From assembly GCA_905183005.1 (NCBI GenBank), contig CAJJDO010000085.1, forward strand, positions 190,470-254,469: DNA of 64,000 bases, given 5' to 3'. A program made the translations under genes and the position numbers. The DNA is from Paramecium pentaurelia. Its lineage: Eukaryota > Ciliophora > Oligohymenophorea > Peniculida > Parameciidae. Positions 35,607 through 47,582 of the stretch are shown piece after piece; position 1 is the stretch's first letter; each line of letters opens with the position of its first letter. The notes beneath the pieces are model-generated. The model saw only the letters and a program-made list of their open reading frames with translations. It was not told the DNA's origin and searched no databases.

Positions 35607-35885
35607 GATTAATACATAATTATTATTAAATAAATGATTTTAAATAGTTAATAAATATTCTAAGATTAGATTTATCTTTTTAGTTTCTTACTTAACCTGA
35701 TATATAAATTCTTGGCTTTAAATAATTCAAATTATTTGAATATGGTTAGAATAAAAATTGGTAAAATTATTGAATATTAAGATCATATATACTATTTAAA
35801 TTAAAAAATACATGAATATATATGTATTTAGATATAGATAGATAAGAATTAATTTTAAAAAGTGTATTTAGTTAAAATATGAATA

Positions 35886-37381
35886 TCAAAAATCATTGTG
35901 TTTTTGGTGAAATCTGTTAGGCAAATACCTTGAATTGATGGCAGAGTGTGGACTCAAAGATGTATTAGTTACATTATGAAGAATATTGTATTTGGATGAA
36001 GAATTAGATTATTTAGATATTGCACTTCTTTATCTTGCTTCAGATTGTTGACATATTGACTTTAATTTGTTTTTGATATTAGATGTAGAATTTTATTATT
36101 ATTGTATATTTTATTGTTATTATTATTATGATTTATTTAATGGACTTTTCTCTAATAAATTTGAATTTGAATAAGTGTTTTTCAAAAATTAACTACTTCT
36201 GTATTATTTAATACTTTATGCACTTTTTTATTCAATTATTTACTTAAAGCTTTTTTATTATTTTTTTAGTGCAAGTTCTTCAACAATCTTCTTTTATTTA
36301 TTAACTAATGTTATGATTCTTGAATAATCCATTTTTTTATATAAAACATCTCTGTATGTAGAAATAGGATATTACTTATCATCTTATAATTAAAGTATTA
36401 TAGATCCATGATAAGTAATTTCTTCTTTAATATTTCGATATTCTTTAAAATAAGAATGTTTTAAGCATTCTTCTATGCTTAATCTTTTAGTAGGATCAAA
36501 TTGGAGTAATTTAGATATGATATCTAATTCATCTTTGGAACAACCAAGTAATGAATTTAGTTTTTGTTTAGATGGTCTAAATTAATTTTGAAATATTTGT
36601 GATTGTCCACCCATTGCAAGTATTTCTTATTAATTTGGACTTCCAAGAATATCAACAATCTTTTCAAGTTGATTTATAGTACTGTTTCCTGAAAACAATG
36701 CTTTTCCTAATATCATTTCTCCCATAAGACAACCAACAGACCATAAGTCGATACCATAAGAATATGATTTAGAACCTAGAAGAATTTCAGGAGCTCTGAA
36801 CCATCTTGTAGCAACATAATCAGTTAAAATATCGGAATCATGTGATCCAACCATGCGTGCTAGACCAAAGTCTGCCAATTTAATTTAGCATTCAGAATCG
36901 ATCAAAATATTTGCAGGTTTTAGATCACTAGATGTAAATATGAAAAAATTACCGATGTATCATTCCTGCTGAATGAATATATTTCAATGCTTTAATTAAT
37001 TAATATGTAATGTATCGACGATGCTCTGCTTATAATATATTAGCTCTTATGGCAATATGTAAATCTGTTTCCATATATTCAAATACAATATAGAGATCAA
37101 TTTTGTTATTAGCAGGATAGGTTTCTATAATGGAGACTATGTTAGGATGCTTCAGCTGTTTAAGGAATGTAACCTATTACATATTGAGAATATAATTATA
37201 CTTCTCTATATGTACGCTGAGCATCAGTAGGATTATTGAATGCATCAAACACTTTTTTGAGTGCAACTATTTTGAGAGTTTTAAGATCTTTAGCTTTCCA
37301 TACGATACCATAGGCTCCTTTACCAATACGTTAGATGATCTCATATTTTTTGAGAATATGTTCATCAATATTTTCACTCAT
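35886..37381 (-). CDS. MAPK15 (ERK7/8)-type MAP kinase with TDY activation motif
   Basis: ATG at 37381. The kinase reads YEIIQRIGKGAYGIVWKAKD and LKKVFDAFNNPTDAQRTYRE (the FDAF...TDAQRT stretch is characteristic of MAPK15). A 28-nt intron follows, then FEYMETDLHIAIRA. A 25-nt intron lies inside HR/DLKPANILID. Then come KLADFGLARM, ILTDYVATRWFRAPEILLGS and GIDLWSVGCLMGEM. The activation motif is TDY where animal MAPK15 has TEY. All catalytic residues are present. About 150 residues follow the kinase domain; they are basic, then Q/N/S-rich, ending HQKHNDF (TGA 35886-35888). MAPK15 is linked to basal bodies and ciliogenesis in animals. The start codon overlaps the stop of the upstream gene by ATGA. 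Confidence 0.88.
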
Positions 37382-37816
37382 TATTATTTATAATGTTATA
37401 ATTCAGTATCAGCAAGATAGTACTTTTCTTACATTTAATGATATTTCTAATTAAGTTCAATGAACTTTTGTTTCCAAGCATTTACTTCATTCTAAAGTAA
37501 AGTTACTTTACTCTCCTATGTCAAGATTTATTATTATTGTTATTGAATTATTTCATTTAGATGAGATATTTATTATGTTTTTGGATCTATTTGCATTGAA
37601 TATTTTCTGTCATTGTTGATATTTTTAGAATCTGAAGGCATTGATGGAATATCTTCAGTACTGGCCATTCGAGATCTCATGTACAAAGGAGGATTATGGA
37701 TTACATATTTTGTAGGAGAGTATTATTTTGTAGGAGATGGCATTCGAACTTCTCTAGTCTTAACGAAGGCAGGCTTCATTAATAAGATTTATTACCACTC
37801 GAGACATTCCAGGCAT
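37378..37816 (-). CDS. Small coiled-coil protein overlapping the MAPK start
   Basis: ATG at 37816, then a 22-nt intron after MPGMSRV. The frame continues PAFVKTREVRMPSPTKQYSP, a basic S/P/M-rich head, then HLNEIIQQQQQQI and a C-terminal coiled coil (LLQNEVNAWKQKFIELNQKY). It ends KQQ and TGA at 37378-37380. About 138 residues. The TGA overlaps the ATG of the MAPK15-type gene in an ATGA, on the same strand. I found no intron of normal size that would remove this stop and fuse the two. No family recognised. Confidence 0.7.
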
Positions 37817-37929
37817 ACTCACCCTTTAAGGAGACAATCTTTATAGTTGTTAATATTATGATGGGCTTAACATATATAATAAATAAAAATTAATAAATAT
37901 TAATTTGATAAAATAATATTACACAATAT

Positions 37930-40421
37930 TCAATCCACAAATAATGGAACCATTACGATCGTAATTGTAGAATATAATTTAATTAATATATGAATTGATG
38001 GCCCTGCTGTGTCTTTACATGGATCTCCAACTGTATCCTAAAATATATAAATCATTCAATATTACTCCTGTTACAGCTGCTTTATGAGTTTCACTTCCTT
38101 TTCCTCCTAATTCTCCTGTCTCTACATATTTTTTACTATTATCCCAAGCACCTCCTGCATTATTTAAAAATAAAGCTTATAGAATTCCAGTGCAAGTAGA
38201 AAACATCAAAAAAGCACAAATAGCTTTAGCTGGTAATAATTCTTACATTCTCACAACATTAATTGCTCTTAATGTGATACCCAAAATTAATGGAGTTAAA
38301 ACACTTAATAATCCAGGTTTGATCATTTCCCTTAATCCAGCTTTAGTAACAATCTCAACACATTATTTATAATTAGGTTAAGCTGTACCTTATAATATAC
38401 CTTCATTTTCTCTAAATTATCTACGAACTTCTTTAATAACATCTTATGCTGCATTTCCAACTGCTCTCAAAGCCCAACTACTAAATACAAATACTGTACA
38501 AGCTCCTATTAAACCTGATATAAATATTTCAGGTTATGTGATATCAATATCCAATATTTTTTTAGTTGGTGATAAGAAATTAACTTCATCTATAAATGCT
38601 CTAAATAATAAAAAAGATGCTAATGAAGCTGAACCAACTGAATATCCTTTTGCATTAGCTTTAGTAACATTTCCTACTGCATCTAATCTATCTGTAATCT
38701 ATCGAACTTATTCATCACAACCACTCATTTCAACTATACCACCAGCATTATCAGCTATAGGTCCAAATGCTGCCATAGATAATATATAGACTCCAGTACA
38801 AAACATACCCATAGTTGCAATAGCAGTTCCAAATAATCCTCCAATTAATTCTCCTTAATGATTTTTTATACCACTTTACTCTCCTAAATAATATGCTCCT
38901 AATACACCAACACTTATTATTAATATTGGTATACCAGTAGATTCCATTCCAACACTTAATCCAGCTATAATGTTAGTAGCATGACCTGTTTTACTTGCTT
39001 AGGCTATTCTTTTAACAGGTTCATAATGATAATCAGTATAATATTATGTTACTTCAATAAATAAATAAGAGACAATAATTCCAATAAGTCCACACATACC
39101 AAAATAGAGCCATGCATCTTTGTGTTATAAAGGATTTAAACAATGATGACAAATGAAAAAGAATCCAAAGAATCCAATAATCATAGCTATTCTATATCCT
39201 TTTTTCATAATACATAAAGGATCTTCAATATATTTAGTTGGTATTCCTGGTTAAGTGCGTACAAAATACATTCCAATTGTAGATGATATTATATCTAAAC
39301 AATGTACTACTAAAGGAAAAAGCATAAAAGTAACTTTATAATTGATATGAAGATTAGCTTCATGTGTTAATGTAGCTCCTAATATCATAGCACTCAAAAT
39401 TTCAGCAGTAATAGATTCAAATAAATCAGCACTTTAACCAGCACAATCTCCAACATTATCACCAACAAGATCAGCAATTACAGCAGGATTTCTAGGATCA
39501 TCTTCAGGAATATCATTTTCTATTTTTCCTATTAAATCAGCACCAACATCAGCAGCTTTTGTATATATACCACCTCCTAATTATGCAAACATAGCTACAA
39601 ATGAAGCACCAAATCCATATCCAATTAATAATAATGGTATTTTATCTATTTATTCATTTAATTTTTATTGATCTGTTATTGTTATATAACAATAAAAATA
39701 TATTACTAAAAATAATACACTTATTCCAAATATTGCTAAAGCTATATTAATTACAGCAGCAAAATAACCCCCTCTAAATGATAATTAAATAGCTTTATTA
39801 TAACAAGTTCTAGCAGCACTTGCAACTCTAGAATTAGCTTTTATGCTAACCCACATTCCTGCAAATCCTGCAAATCCAGAACAGAATGCACCAAATAAAA
39901 AAGACCCTCCTTCTAATAGTCCAATAATTAATCCTCCAACTGGAATCTCATCTTTCTCCAATTCACCTGATCCTTTTTGCCAATATACAAGAAATATTAA
40001 CAATGCAAATATTAAACTTAAATTGAAGATTGTACCATATTATGCCTTAAAAAAGCCTTCTGCTCCCTCTTCTATTGATAAGGCTATTTTTTTCATTTCT
40101 TTATTACCCTTTTTATTTACATTCAAATCTTACATCATCATGTCTTAGAATTTGATCCAAAATACATGTCGCAAAGATTATTGTAATAATTGATATATGC
40201 AATACAGTACTAATGAATTGTATTAAATATGAAAAACCTAATATCTAAACAAATATTAATCAAATCATTACTTATAATAAAATGCATGTTCCCAAAGGAC
40301 TTATCAGAAATATTATTCCCTTGATATCTAAATGGTCGAATTAAATAAATTTGATGAATTGTTCATTTTCAGGATTCTACACGCCTAATAATTCATATTA
40401 TGGTTTCTTTTAGGGTAACAT
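37930..40421 (-). CDS. Membrane-bound proton pyrophosphatase (H+-PPase), K+-independent type
   Basis: ATG at 40421 (MLPQKKPQYELLGVQNPENE). Introns of 27 nt (after CILLQ) and 25 nt (after RHDD) lie in the first helices; the rest of the protein is nearly intronless to TGA 37930-37932. Diagnostic PPi-site motifs are present: DVGADLIGKIEND, then DDPRNPAVIADLVGDNVGDC, later GPIADNAGGIVEMS, NNAGGAWDNSKKYVE and GDPCKDTAGPS. About 16 hydrophobic segments and roughly 800 residues fit the family. At the K+ site the sequence is AVGNVTKANAKGYSVGSA. The Lys after GNVT is what K+-independent (type II) enzymes carry in place of Ala, so no K+ requirement is predicted. In protists the enzyme acidifies acidocalcisome-like or vacuolar compartments by hydrolysing cytosolic PPi. 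Confidence 0.95.
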
Positions 40422-40447
40422 CTAAACGTGTATAAATTATTTAATAT

Positions 40448-41736
40448 ATGTTATTCTTCATTTTAATCAATTTGATCTTTGCATGTGAATATGAATCAAC
40501 GTATGCAAATATCACTAATATCAACTCCCTCATTCCAATTAATCACATTATCTAATAATTAACCCAAACTTAAACTTTATAAGACACACTAGAATTAACC
40601 AATATTACTATTTATACATAGCATATCAATCATTCATACACTAATATTGGATAAATTACTATATACCTTAAATAATCTATCTCATATAATTTCATCAATA
40701 ACACATTCCAGACATTTGGATAAGCAATCCTCTAAGATGTTTAATTTCTTATGAAATTATCATTAAACACATAAACCAATACTTTTTAATCTAATTCCAT
40801 ATAGTACAATTTACCAACATAATTCAATTTTATTGGCTTGTTCAATTATTACCAATATTATTAATCCTTAGTAACTCTAATAACAGCTTAAATACCTCCA
40901 TAACTTAATCAACTATTTAATGCCTATTAATTTTAATTTCAGCCTATATTTCCTGATTATACCTACACTTATACTAATATAGATGATGAATCATTAATTA
41001 TTGAATTTAGTTATCTATCCAATAATATTTTATATCAAAATTAAGACATTACTCTTACAGGATAATTAATAATTAATAATTACAATAACAATATATGTAC
41101 CTAAACTTAATTACCTAACAATAGCAATCAATTTTAACAATTAGAAATATTTTCAACATCAATTATTTAATCAATTATTTAATATGCTTATGATTAAAAT
41201 TATTTTAATATTAATTTGAGCAACAATTGGAAAAGTGATGATTTTCAATTCTTAATTGGATCATTTTAAACTATACTATATAATTTAGAGAAGATAAGTC
41301 CGATTACTCCAGTTACTGGATGGTGTAATCTTACTTAAATTCCTGTATATAATCCATTAAATATTACACTTACATATGAATGTAATTTTATCTTCTCAGA
41401 AGATCAAATAAGATTATTAACTTTAAATTATGAATTAGTTCTAAATCTTAATTTTTAATAAGTGCTATCTCAGATTGAAATTATTTGTACATCATACACA
41501 TTTTAATTTAATGACTTAATTAAATCCTTTAATGAGAAATACCCACCTAAATCACAATTTTGGTCATTAGCAGATCTATACTTAAAAACTATCTTGAATA
41601 CTCATGTTAAAGATCATCCTCTATTTGGTAATTAAAATTTAATAATTTATTAGGATCTGGATTTTAAACCATTCCAAGAATGACTCCCAATATCACAATT
41701 AACAATGATTATTTGATGATTTTTGAAAATGATTGA
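40448..41736 (+). CDS. Secreted N/Q-rich protein, possibly BPI/LBP-like
   Basis: ATG at 40448 gives a short signal peptide (MLFFILINLIFACEY). The mature protein of about 400 residues is beta-strand-like, rich in Asn, Gln, Thr and Tyr, with several N-glycosylation sites (NIT, NHS, NLT). One 26-nt intron (41628-41653) joins DHPLFG to SGFQTIPRMTPNITI, and the end is NNDYLMIFEND, TGA 41734-41736. Two cysteine-containing strands (GWCNLTQIP and TYECNFIF) and the long amphipathic beta pattern recall lipid-binding BPI/LBP proteins, but I see no conserved signature. Its start codon lies 26 bp from the divergent H+-PPase start. Confidence 0.7.
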
Positions 41737-42700
41737 TATCATTTAATAAGTCTTTTAATATCAACTTAATATTATTATTGTTTATAACTTTTAAATAATA
41801 ATTTAATTACTATATATTTTTTATTAAATACAGTAATTACACTATATTCAAATTAATTATAAATAAATAAATATTTTGCTATTTTTATAGATAACTTAAA
41901 CAACAAGGTGTTAAGAATGAAATCACAATTTTGCTAAGTACTATACAAAAGTAATTATCACCTCTAAAGATTAATTTTGATATCTCAAGAAAAAAAGAAT
42001 AATATTTAAAGTAATAAAATAATAAACCTAAATGAGTAAATCTATATTATGGTATAACAAATGCAAAATAGTACTATTTTTCAATCAACGATTACAATCT
42101 TAAATTATATCCAAATTTAAAATTTTTTAAATTCAATCAATTCATTTAATAAAAAATAATTTGACTTAATAAATATTAGAATTATAATATAGTAATACAT
42201 TCTAATTTTAATAATTGATGCTTACTCAAATAGAGAAAAAAATTATATTATTTAAAAGGAACATTACTTGATAAGGAAAATAATGTTCAGGCCAACAATT
42301 AAATTAAATTTAATAAATTAGTTTTTGAATTTTAATTCTGTGATGATGATCGACTTTAAAGATGAAAAATACGAATATTTTACTAGTTTTAGAATTATTT
42401 AACTAAAAATTATCTTTTAAATTTTATATTTATAATTTATAAATATTATATAAATTTAAAGATATCTATATTTTTGTTCATTTTTTTTTAAATTAGAATC
42501 TGAAATGAAGTATTCCAATAAGAAACAGAGAAATCAAATAAATAACCTTAGATTGTAAATTTATTTAATTCTATGGTAATTATTAATTATATGATATTAT
42601 AATCAATAAAATGATCACAACATATTTAATTATAATCAGTATTTATGATTCTAATCATAAAGAATTTACTGTAATTTGCATAATTTAAATCCTATCAAAT
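41737..42700. other. Long interval without a supportable gene
   Basis: About 960 bp, unusually long for this window. Short open stretches exist (for example around 42040-42190) but none has a start, splice signals and stop that make a convincing protein. It could hold a decayed gene; I see no recognisable domain. Confidence 0.45.
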
Positions 42701-43797
42701 ATGTTTCAATTATCTCGTTATGTAGAAATTAAACTCGGCTATATTGACTCTGAATTTATGGTTTATTTCGCAAAAGAAAGCTCAACTAGAAGGCCTGTGT
42801 AATTAAAAATTTCAAATTTCCATAATACTCATTACAAATAGCGCTCTTTAGGTGTAGAAGTGAAAATACTTCTTGGATTAAAAGGAATTAAAGGAATACC
42901 AGAGATTATCGATTATGGATATACATCAACATCAAAGTAAACATATTTTATATTAATAAAGGTTCTATCTAGTGTCTGAATAAACAGGGCATAATTTGTA
43001 ATAATATATAGATGCAAAAAAGTAACTAGGCTCAACCACCATAATTTATATTGGACAATAACTTCTTGGAATATTAGAAAGAATTCATGCTCTTAATGTT
43101 TATCATACTAACCTAAGTCCTTAAAATATTTCTATCTTAAAAAATCAAGTTTATTTACATGGATTTTATTTAAACCACTTGGATGATAGAGAAAAAGTAT
43201 TATTTAAAGATAAGAAGTTTATGAGTAAATCATTAAATAATGGTTGTTCTATAACATTTAAAGATGATTTAGAGAGTTTAGGATATTTACTTATGCATTT
43301 AGTTGATTGTAAGTATTTTTAAATATTTATCAGATGAACTTAATTACAAATCAAATGGAAATTATGAATCGAATTAAAGTAAGATCTTTTTTAGAAATTA
43401 CTTTGAATTACTTTCTAAATTATAATCCATTAATCCTCCACCATATCTTCATTTAAAAAAAATAATTTATAGAATTATTACTTAATGTCTGAGTGATGAG
43501 AATAAAATTAAAATTATATAAGTTTCAAAGTAGTTAGTCTAGAAATAAAATAGAAATTAAACAAATAAATTAAGCATAATTAAAGAGGATGATTTAGAAA
43601 ATATAGTGTCAAAAGATTATGTGAAAATTAATGCTGCTACTCTATTTGATGATAAAATGAATTCTTCAATAGAATTGTAGAATTAAACCTTAGAGATCTC
43701 AGAAGAATAATGTTAACTTTCGGAAATGATTTAAAATTTACACAACTAAAGTATAAGAGCAAGATCGATTGCTTCACTTTGTCAATATAAATAATGA
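42701..43797 (+). CDS. Casein kinase 1-family pseudokinase
   Basis: ATG at 42701. Two 25-nt introns (after TSTSK and after HLVD) restore a 345-residue frame ending TGA 43795-43797. The fold follows CK1: RYVEIKLGYIDSEFMVYFAK, VQLKISN, LGVEVKILLGLKGIKGIPEI, FYLVSEQTGHNLQQYID and LLGILERIHALNVYHTNLSP. The catalytic loop HRDxKPxN is HTNLSPQN and DFG is replaced by HGF (YLHGFYL). The catalytic Asp and the metal-binding Asp are both missing, and the glycine loop is degenerate. It is therefore very likely catalytically dead but structurally maintained. A charged Q/E/N tail follows. Role unknown, perhaps a scaffold. Confidence 0.85.
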
Positions 43798-43885
43798 ACT
43801 TAATAAACTATATTTTCATTATCTAAATTATTATAATTATATATGATCAGTAATTATTGAGTATCAATCGAAACTTCATTCAAAT

Positions 43886-44794
43886 TCATCCATTAATGAT
43901 CTCATTTGCTATTTTATATTAATAATATAATACATCTGCTACTTGTGATTTATAAAAAAGTAATGAACTAGTATTCACTGATTTATTAATTACTTTAGAT
44001 TCATTTTTAACAAATGAATTAGAAACAATAGATTTTACTTCACTTTTATTTTCATTAATTTCTAAATTGATCTTACTTTAATTATTGCTTTAATTATATC
44101 TTTAACTTTATTTTTAACTATTTGAGTTTTGTGATTTTTATATTTAATTAGATTACTCTAACTTCATTTTAGAATTTTCCTAAGATTCATTATATTTTTA
44201 ACTTTCTTATTCATAATCATTTTATTAATATTATTATTCTTCTTATTAATTTTATTATTATTCTTATTCTTCTTATTAATCTTATTCTTCTTAATCTTCT
44301 TCATCTAATTTTTTATTTTTTACTGATTCATTTTATTCTTCTTATTAACTATTATTTTCTTCCTACTCTTCCTATTCTTCATTTTAATTATTATTTTCTT
44401 ATTAATCTTCATTCATATCTGGCCATTAATCATTAGGTTCATCTTCTTTTACAGAGGGGGCTGGCTTACATTTATGTTATTTCTAGATGCCTTTTTTTAA
44501 ATTATTTTCCTCTGTTATCCAATTTTATAATTCATCTCTCTTCTTTTTTGCAATTTCCTTTAAATCAGTTTTCTTAAATATATGTTTTGGTTTAGTTTTA
44601 TCAATATATTTTGCTTTTAATTCTAAAGTTTTGATTTTAATAGATGGTGGAGTTGGTTTAGCTAATTCTTTTTTTTAGGCTGCTTCTACTTAACATTTGA
44701 TTTAAGATGATGGAAAGTATTCCCAACCAGGATTTTTAGAATGATGATTAGGAGCATGGTTTACAATAATATTTTTTAAGTCTGCACTTCTCAT
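43886..44794 (-). CDS. Acidic E/Q-rich low-complexity protein
   Basis: A single frame of 302 residues, ATG at 44794 and TGA at 43886-43888. The N-terminal 110 residues are more ordered: MRSADLKNIIVNHAPNHHSK, then PSIKIKTLELKAKYIDKTK and a charged helix (KEIAKKKRDELQNWITEENN). Residues 115-240 are almost pure Glu/Gln/Asp/Asn, coded by GAA, TAA and AAT. This explains the TTATT-rich look of the plus strand at 44210-44400. No domain is recognised. The basic head with an acidic tract suggests a nuclear or cytoskeletal binder, as inference only. Confidence 0.65.
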
Positions 44795-44832
44795 AATTAT
44801 AATATGTAAATAGTTAATTTTATATTAAATTT

Positions 44833-44852
44833 ATATATATATATATATATAT
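44833..44852. repeat. Dinucleotide (TA)n tract
   Basis: A run of about ten TA units just downstream of the Sec14 gene stop. Similar shorter tracts are at 26348-26365 and 59738-59754. They lie in non-coding sequence and appear to be ordinary microsatellites. Confidence 0.8.
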
Positions 44853-44866
44853 GTTTGATGTCTAAA

Positions 44867-46143
44867 TCAATCTTGTTGTAATTATTATTATAATTATTGT
44901 TATTATTATTATGAAAATTGATTGTCTTCTTCACCCTAATGTAAAAACTATATATTGTTACCACTTCTGTATTAAGAGGTGTATCACTAACCATATGATT
45001 ATTTTAAGTTGTAACTTCATATTTATTAGGATTATGAGGAGCTTTTTCAGTTGGTGATGCAAATTACATGTCTGCTAATGCTGATTTCAATTGATCAAAT
45101 TTCTATTTTTAATCTTCATCTTCTTATGTTTAATTTAATTATTGAGTCTCTTCTCTATTTAAATAAAAATAATATTTATACTCTTATTAAGCAGGTTATT
45201 CAACTGGAAAGAGTGGTTTAGTACCATCAGGATTCCATGGACCTATATTTAATGAAAGAGCATCTGTATTTTCACATTTAGAATTTCCACCCAAAAAATC
45301 AGGTAAATTATCAATATCAATGTGTTTTAATAATTCATCTTTATAACTTGAACCCAAAATTGTTATTTTATTTTTAGTTTTTTCATCTAACCATATTTTA
45401 ATCATCGCCCAAATACCAGTAAACATCATAGGAGCATTTACAATATACATTCTAATAAATTTAATTTGATATCTACTTTCCTAATATTTCAGGATAATTA
45501 TTTTAACCAACATTTGATGCTAATTAAATGAAATTATAGACTTATTTAGAAACCATCTTCATTGATCCACCTTTAAGATCCAAAATTGTAAATGTTTAAT
45601 CAATTCTTGTACCTTTAGCTTAAGAACATGCTGGAAATATTCTTTTAAGTAATAATTCATATGATTGAATGTAATATTTGATTAATCTTTATTCTGAAGT
45701 AATTTCAAATAGTTTATTTAATTATAACATTCCAATTCTTTCAATATAGATTGGTCTTCCCTTTAATAATTTAGAAATTCAATACTATTTTATCTGTTTT
45801 ATGATAACCATGAGGATAGTGAGTTCTTACTTGTGGTAATTCTTCAAACATATATGTCTAAGATTATTTAAATATTACCATAATATTATCAACATCATTT
45901 TCTTTACGCCATTTAATAAAGTCATTAAACATAATTTATGTTTTGTTAATATCAAATTTCCTTGCTCTTAGAAATCTTAAGATATAAGGATCATCGTAAA
46001 CTTTATCACTCAATCCCATTCCATTAACAATGTTTCTGAATTCAGCCAAAGCCTTTAATTAAGTTTGATTACAATCACCAGGAAATCTAAAATTAATATC
46101 AAACAACTAATTACCCTGTATAATCTTTATCCTTTTTGCTCAT
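44867..46143 (-). CDS. Sec14/CRAL-TRIO lipid-transfer protein
   Basis: ATG at 46143. A 28-nt intron after KDYTG leads to GFPGDCNQTQLKALAEFRNI and DDPYILRFLRARKFDINKTQ, the CRAL-TRIO N-terminal helices. The lipid-binding domain has GRPIYIERIG, TFTILDLKGGSM, ENYPE-like NNYPEILGK, MYIVNAPMMFTGIWAMIKIW and DNLPDFLGGNSKCE, the Sec14 order. Further short introns are present. The C-terminus is acidic and ends in a Gln run after a 26-nt intron (NTEVGEEDNQFS then Gln), TGA 44867-44869. Sec14 proteins exchange phosphatidylinositol and phosphatidylcholine between membranes and support Golgi traffic and phosphoinositide synthesis. Confidence 0.92.
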
Positions 46144-46226
46144 AATTTAAAGATTTAAAATTATATTTGTAATATAAGAATATATTTATTGTTAATATGT
46201 GTTGATCAATATATACTAAATGTTAA

Positions 46227-47405
46227 TCAAGCCTTAGCGAATTTCCAGACACCATTTCCTTTGTGTTCCACTCCAACAAGACTGGCAGAATTATAGAGGG
46301 ATGTCCACAAATTTTTGGCATCTTAATTGTACAAATCGCCAATAACTTATTTTACATAGACATTAGCTTCCTAAAAATGATATAATGGATAATATACTCT
46401 AGCATTATAATGAGGTAATTCAGAAAATACATGATGAACAACATGAGTAGTACCAATTTCGAAATGTAAAGCATCAATCCAAAGAGGATAATTTCTATCA
46501 ATTGTACATAAAGCACCTAAAATAATTATATTAATATACCTTTTAACCATGTCCAAGCAGTTTCATCAAAATGAGGAACATCAATATCAGTGTGTTATAA
46601 GAAAGTGATAATAGTCAACCACATATTGACTACTAAATAAGGACCAATATATAAAGCCATAACTTCAGCAAATGAGGTTGCTTAATACCATTTATAAAGT
46701 CCATAAATAACTAAACATAATCCAAGATTTGATGCAGTAACTTTGACTAACATTTTGGGTGGGAATAATTTATTGGGTACTATAAAATGACTAGTGAATC
46801 CTCTTGCTGATCCTCCTGTTACACCAAGTAAAAGATAAAGAGGCCATCCCAAAACTGCTATATTAAAGATCTAAACACAAGCAAAAGATTCCACTCCCAA
46901 AATATCTTTCATTTTTTAATATATTTTTCCCATCTTTGAATCAATAATAACTGGATTATGTGTTTCACCTTCTGTCAAATGATTGGTCTTTGCATGATGA
47001 AGAGCATGAGAATGTTACCATGAATAATAAGGTACTAACAATGCTTCATGTAATATGAAACCTAAAACATCATTTAACCATCTAATATCAGAGAATGCAA
47101 AATGTCCACATTCATGACCAAGAACCCCTAAATTTTATTAATCATCTTACATATTCCTGTAGCCACAGTTCCTGTTAGAAAAGCATATGCCACCCAAATT
47201 GGTAGAGCCAACCAAGTCAAAGGGATATAATTATAAGCTAAATATGTTAGTAATAATGTGCAACTAACAGCTTAACCTACAGAAACTAAGAAACGAAACT
47301 CATTCTTTTAAAATAAATGTTGAGGGATTGCCTTTCTGATTTCTATTATATTTTTAATACTATTATTATACATCCAACTGTGATTTCAAGGTCCTTTTTA
47401 CTCAT
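46227..47405 (-). CDS. Delta-12/omega-6-type fatty acid desaturase
   Basis: ATG at 47405. Introns of 29 nt (after EITVG) and 23 nt (after TGI) precede the first histidine box. The three boxes are HECGH (in VLGHECGHFAFSDIRW), HALHH (HSHALHHAKTNH) and HVVHH (EIGTTHVVHHVFSELPHYNA). Four hydrophobic segments are distributed as in ER-membrane FAD2-type enzymes, and the length (about 370 residues) fits. The di-iron centre oxidises an acyl chain on phospholipid, introducing the second double bond into oleate. HVVHH plus HECGH are typical of Delta-12 enzymes, but exact regiospecificity cannot be read from sequence. TGA at 46227-46229. Confidence 0.93.
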
Positions 47406-47582
47406 TGTTTTTTAAAATCTTAATTTTATTTATGGATTAAAATATTTATTTTAAGAAATTTAAACATTCTGAACTCAATAATCAATCTAACTTCTTCAAT
47501 ATTGTGATTGCTCTAAACCTCACAATTAGATTTCTTTTATAATCTATAATATTAATTAATCTCCATGAATTAATATTAGGAT

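Noticed and set aside
22003..36000. A larger inverted block including kinases and TM genes on both sides
   Set aside because: The kinases (NEK versus LAMMER) and the TM genes (tetraspanin-like versus TVP23) are unrelated; only the NET and MGN genes correspond.
39843..40148. Plus-strand proline-rich ORF
   Set aside because: Antisense of the H+-PPase gene.
44210..44400. TTATT/TTCTTA-rich tract as a possible satellite or regulatory repeat
   Set aside because: It is the antisense of Glu/Gln codons (GAA, TAA) in the acidic protein gene 43886-44794.
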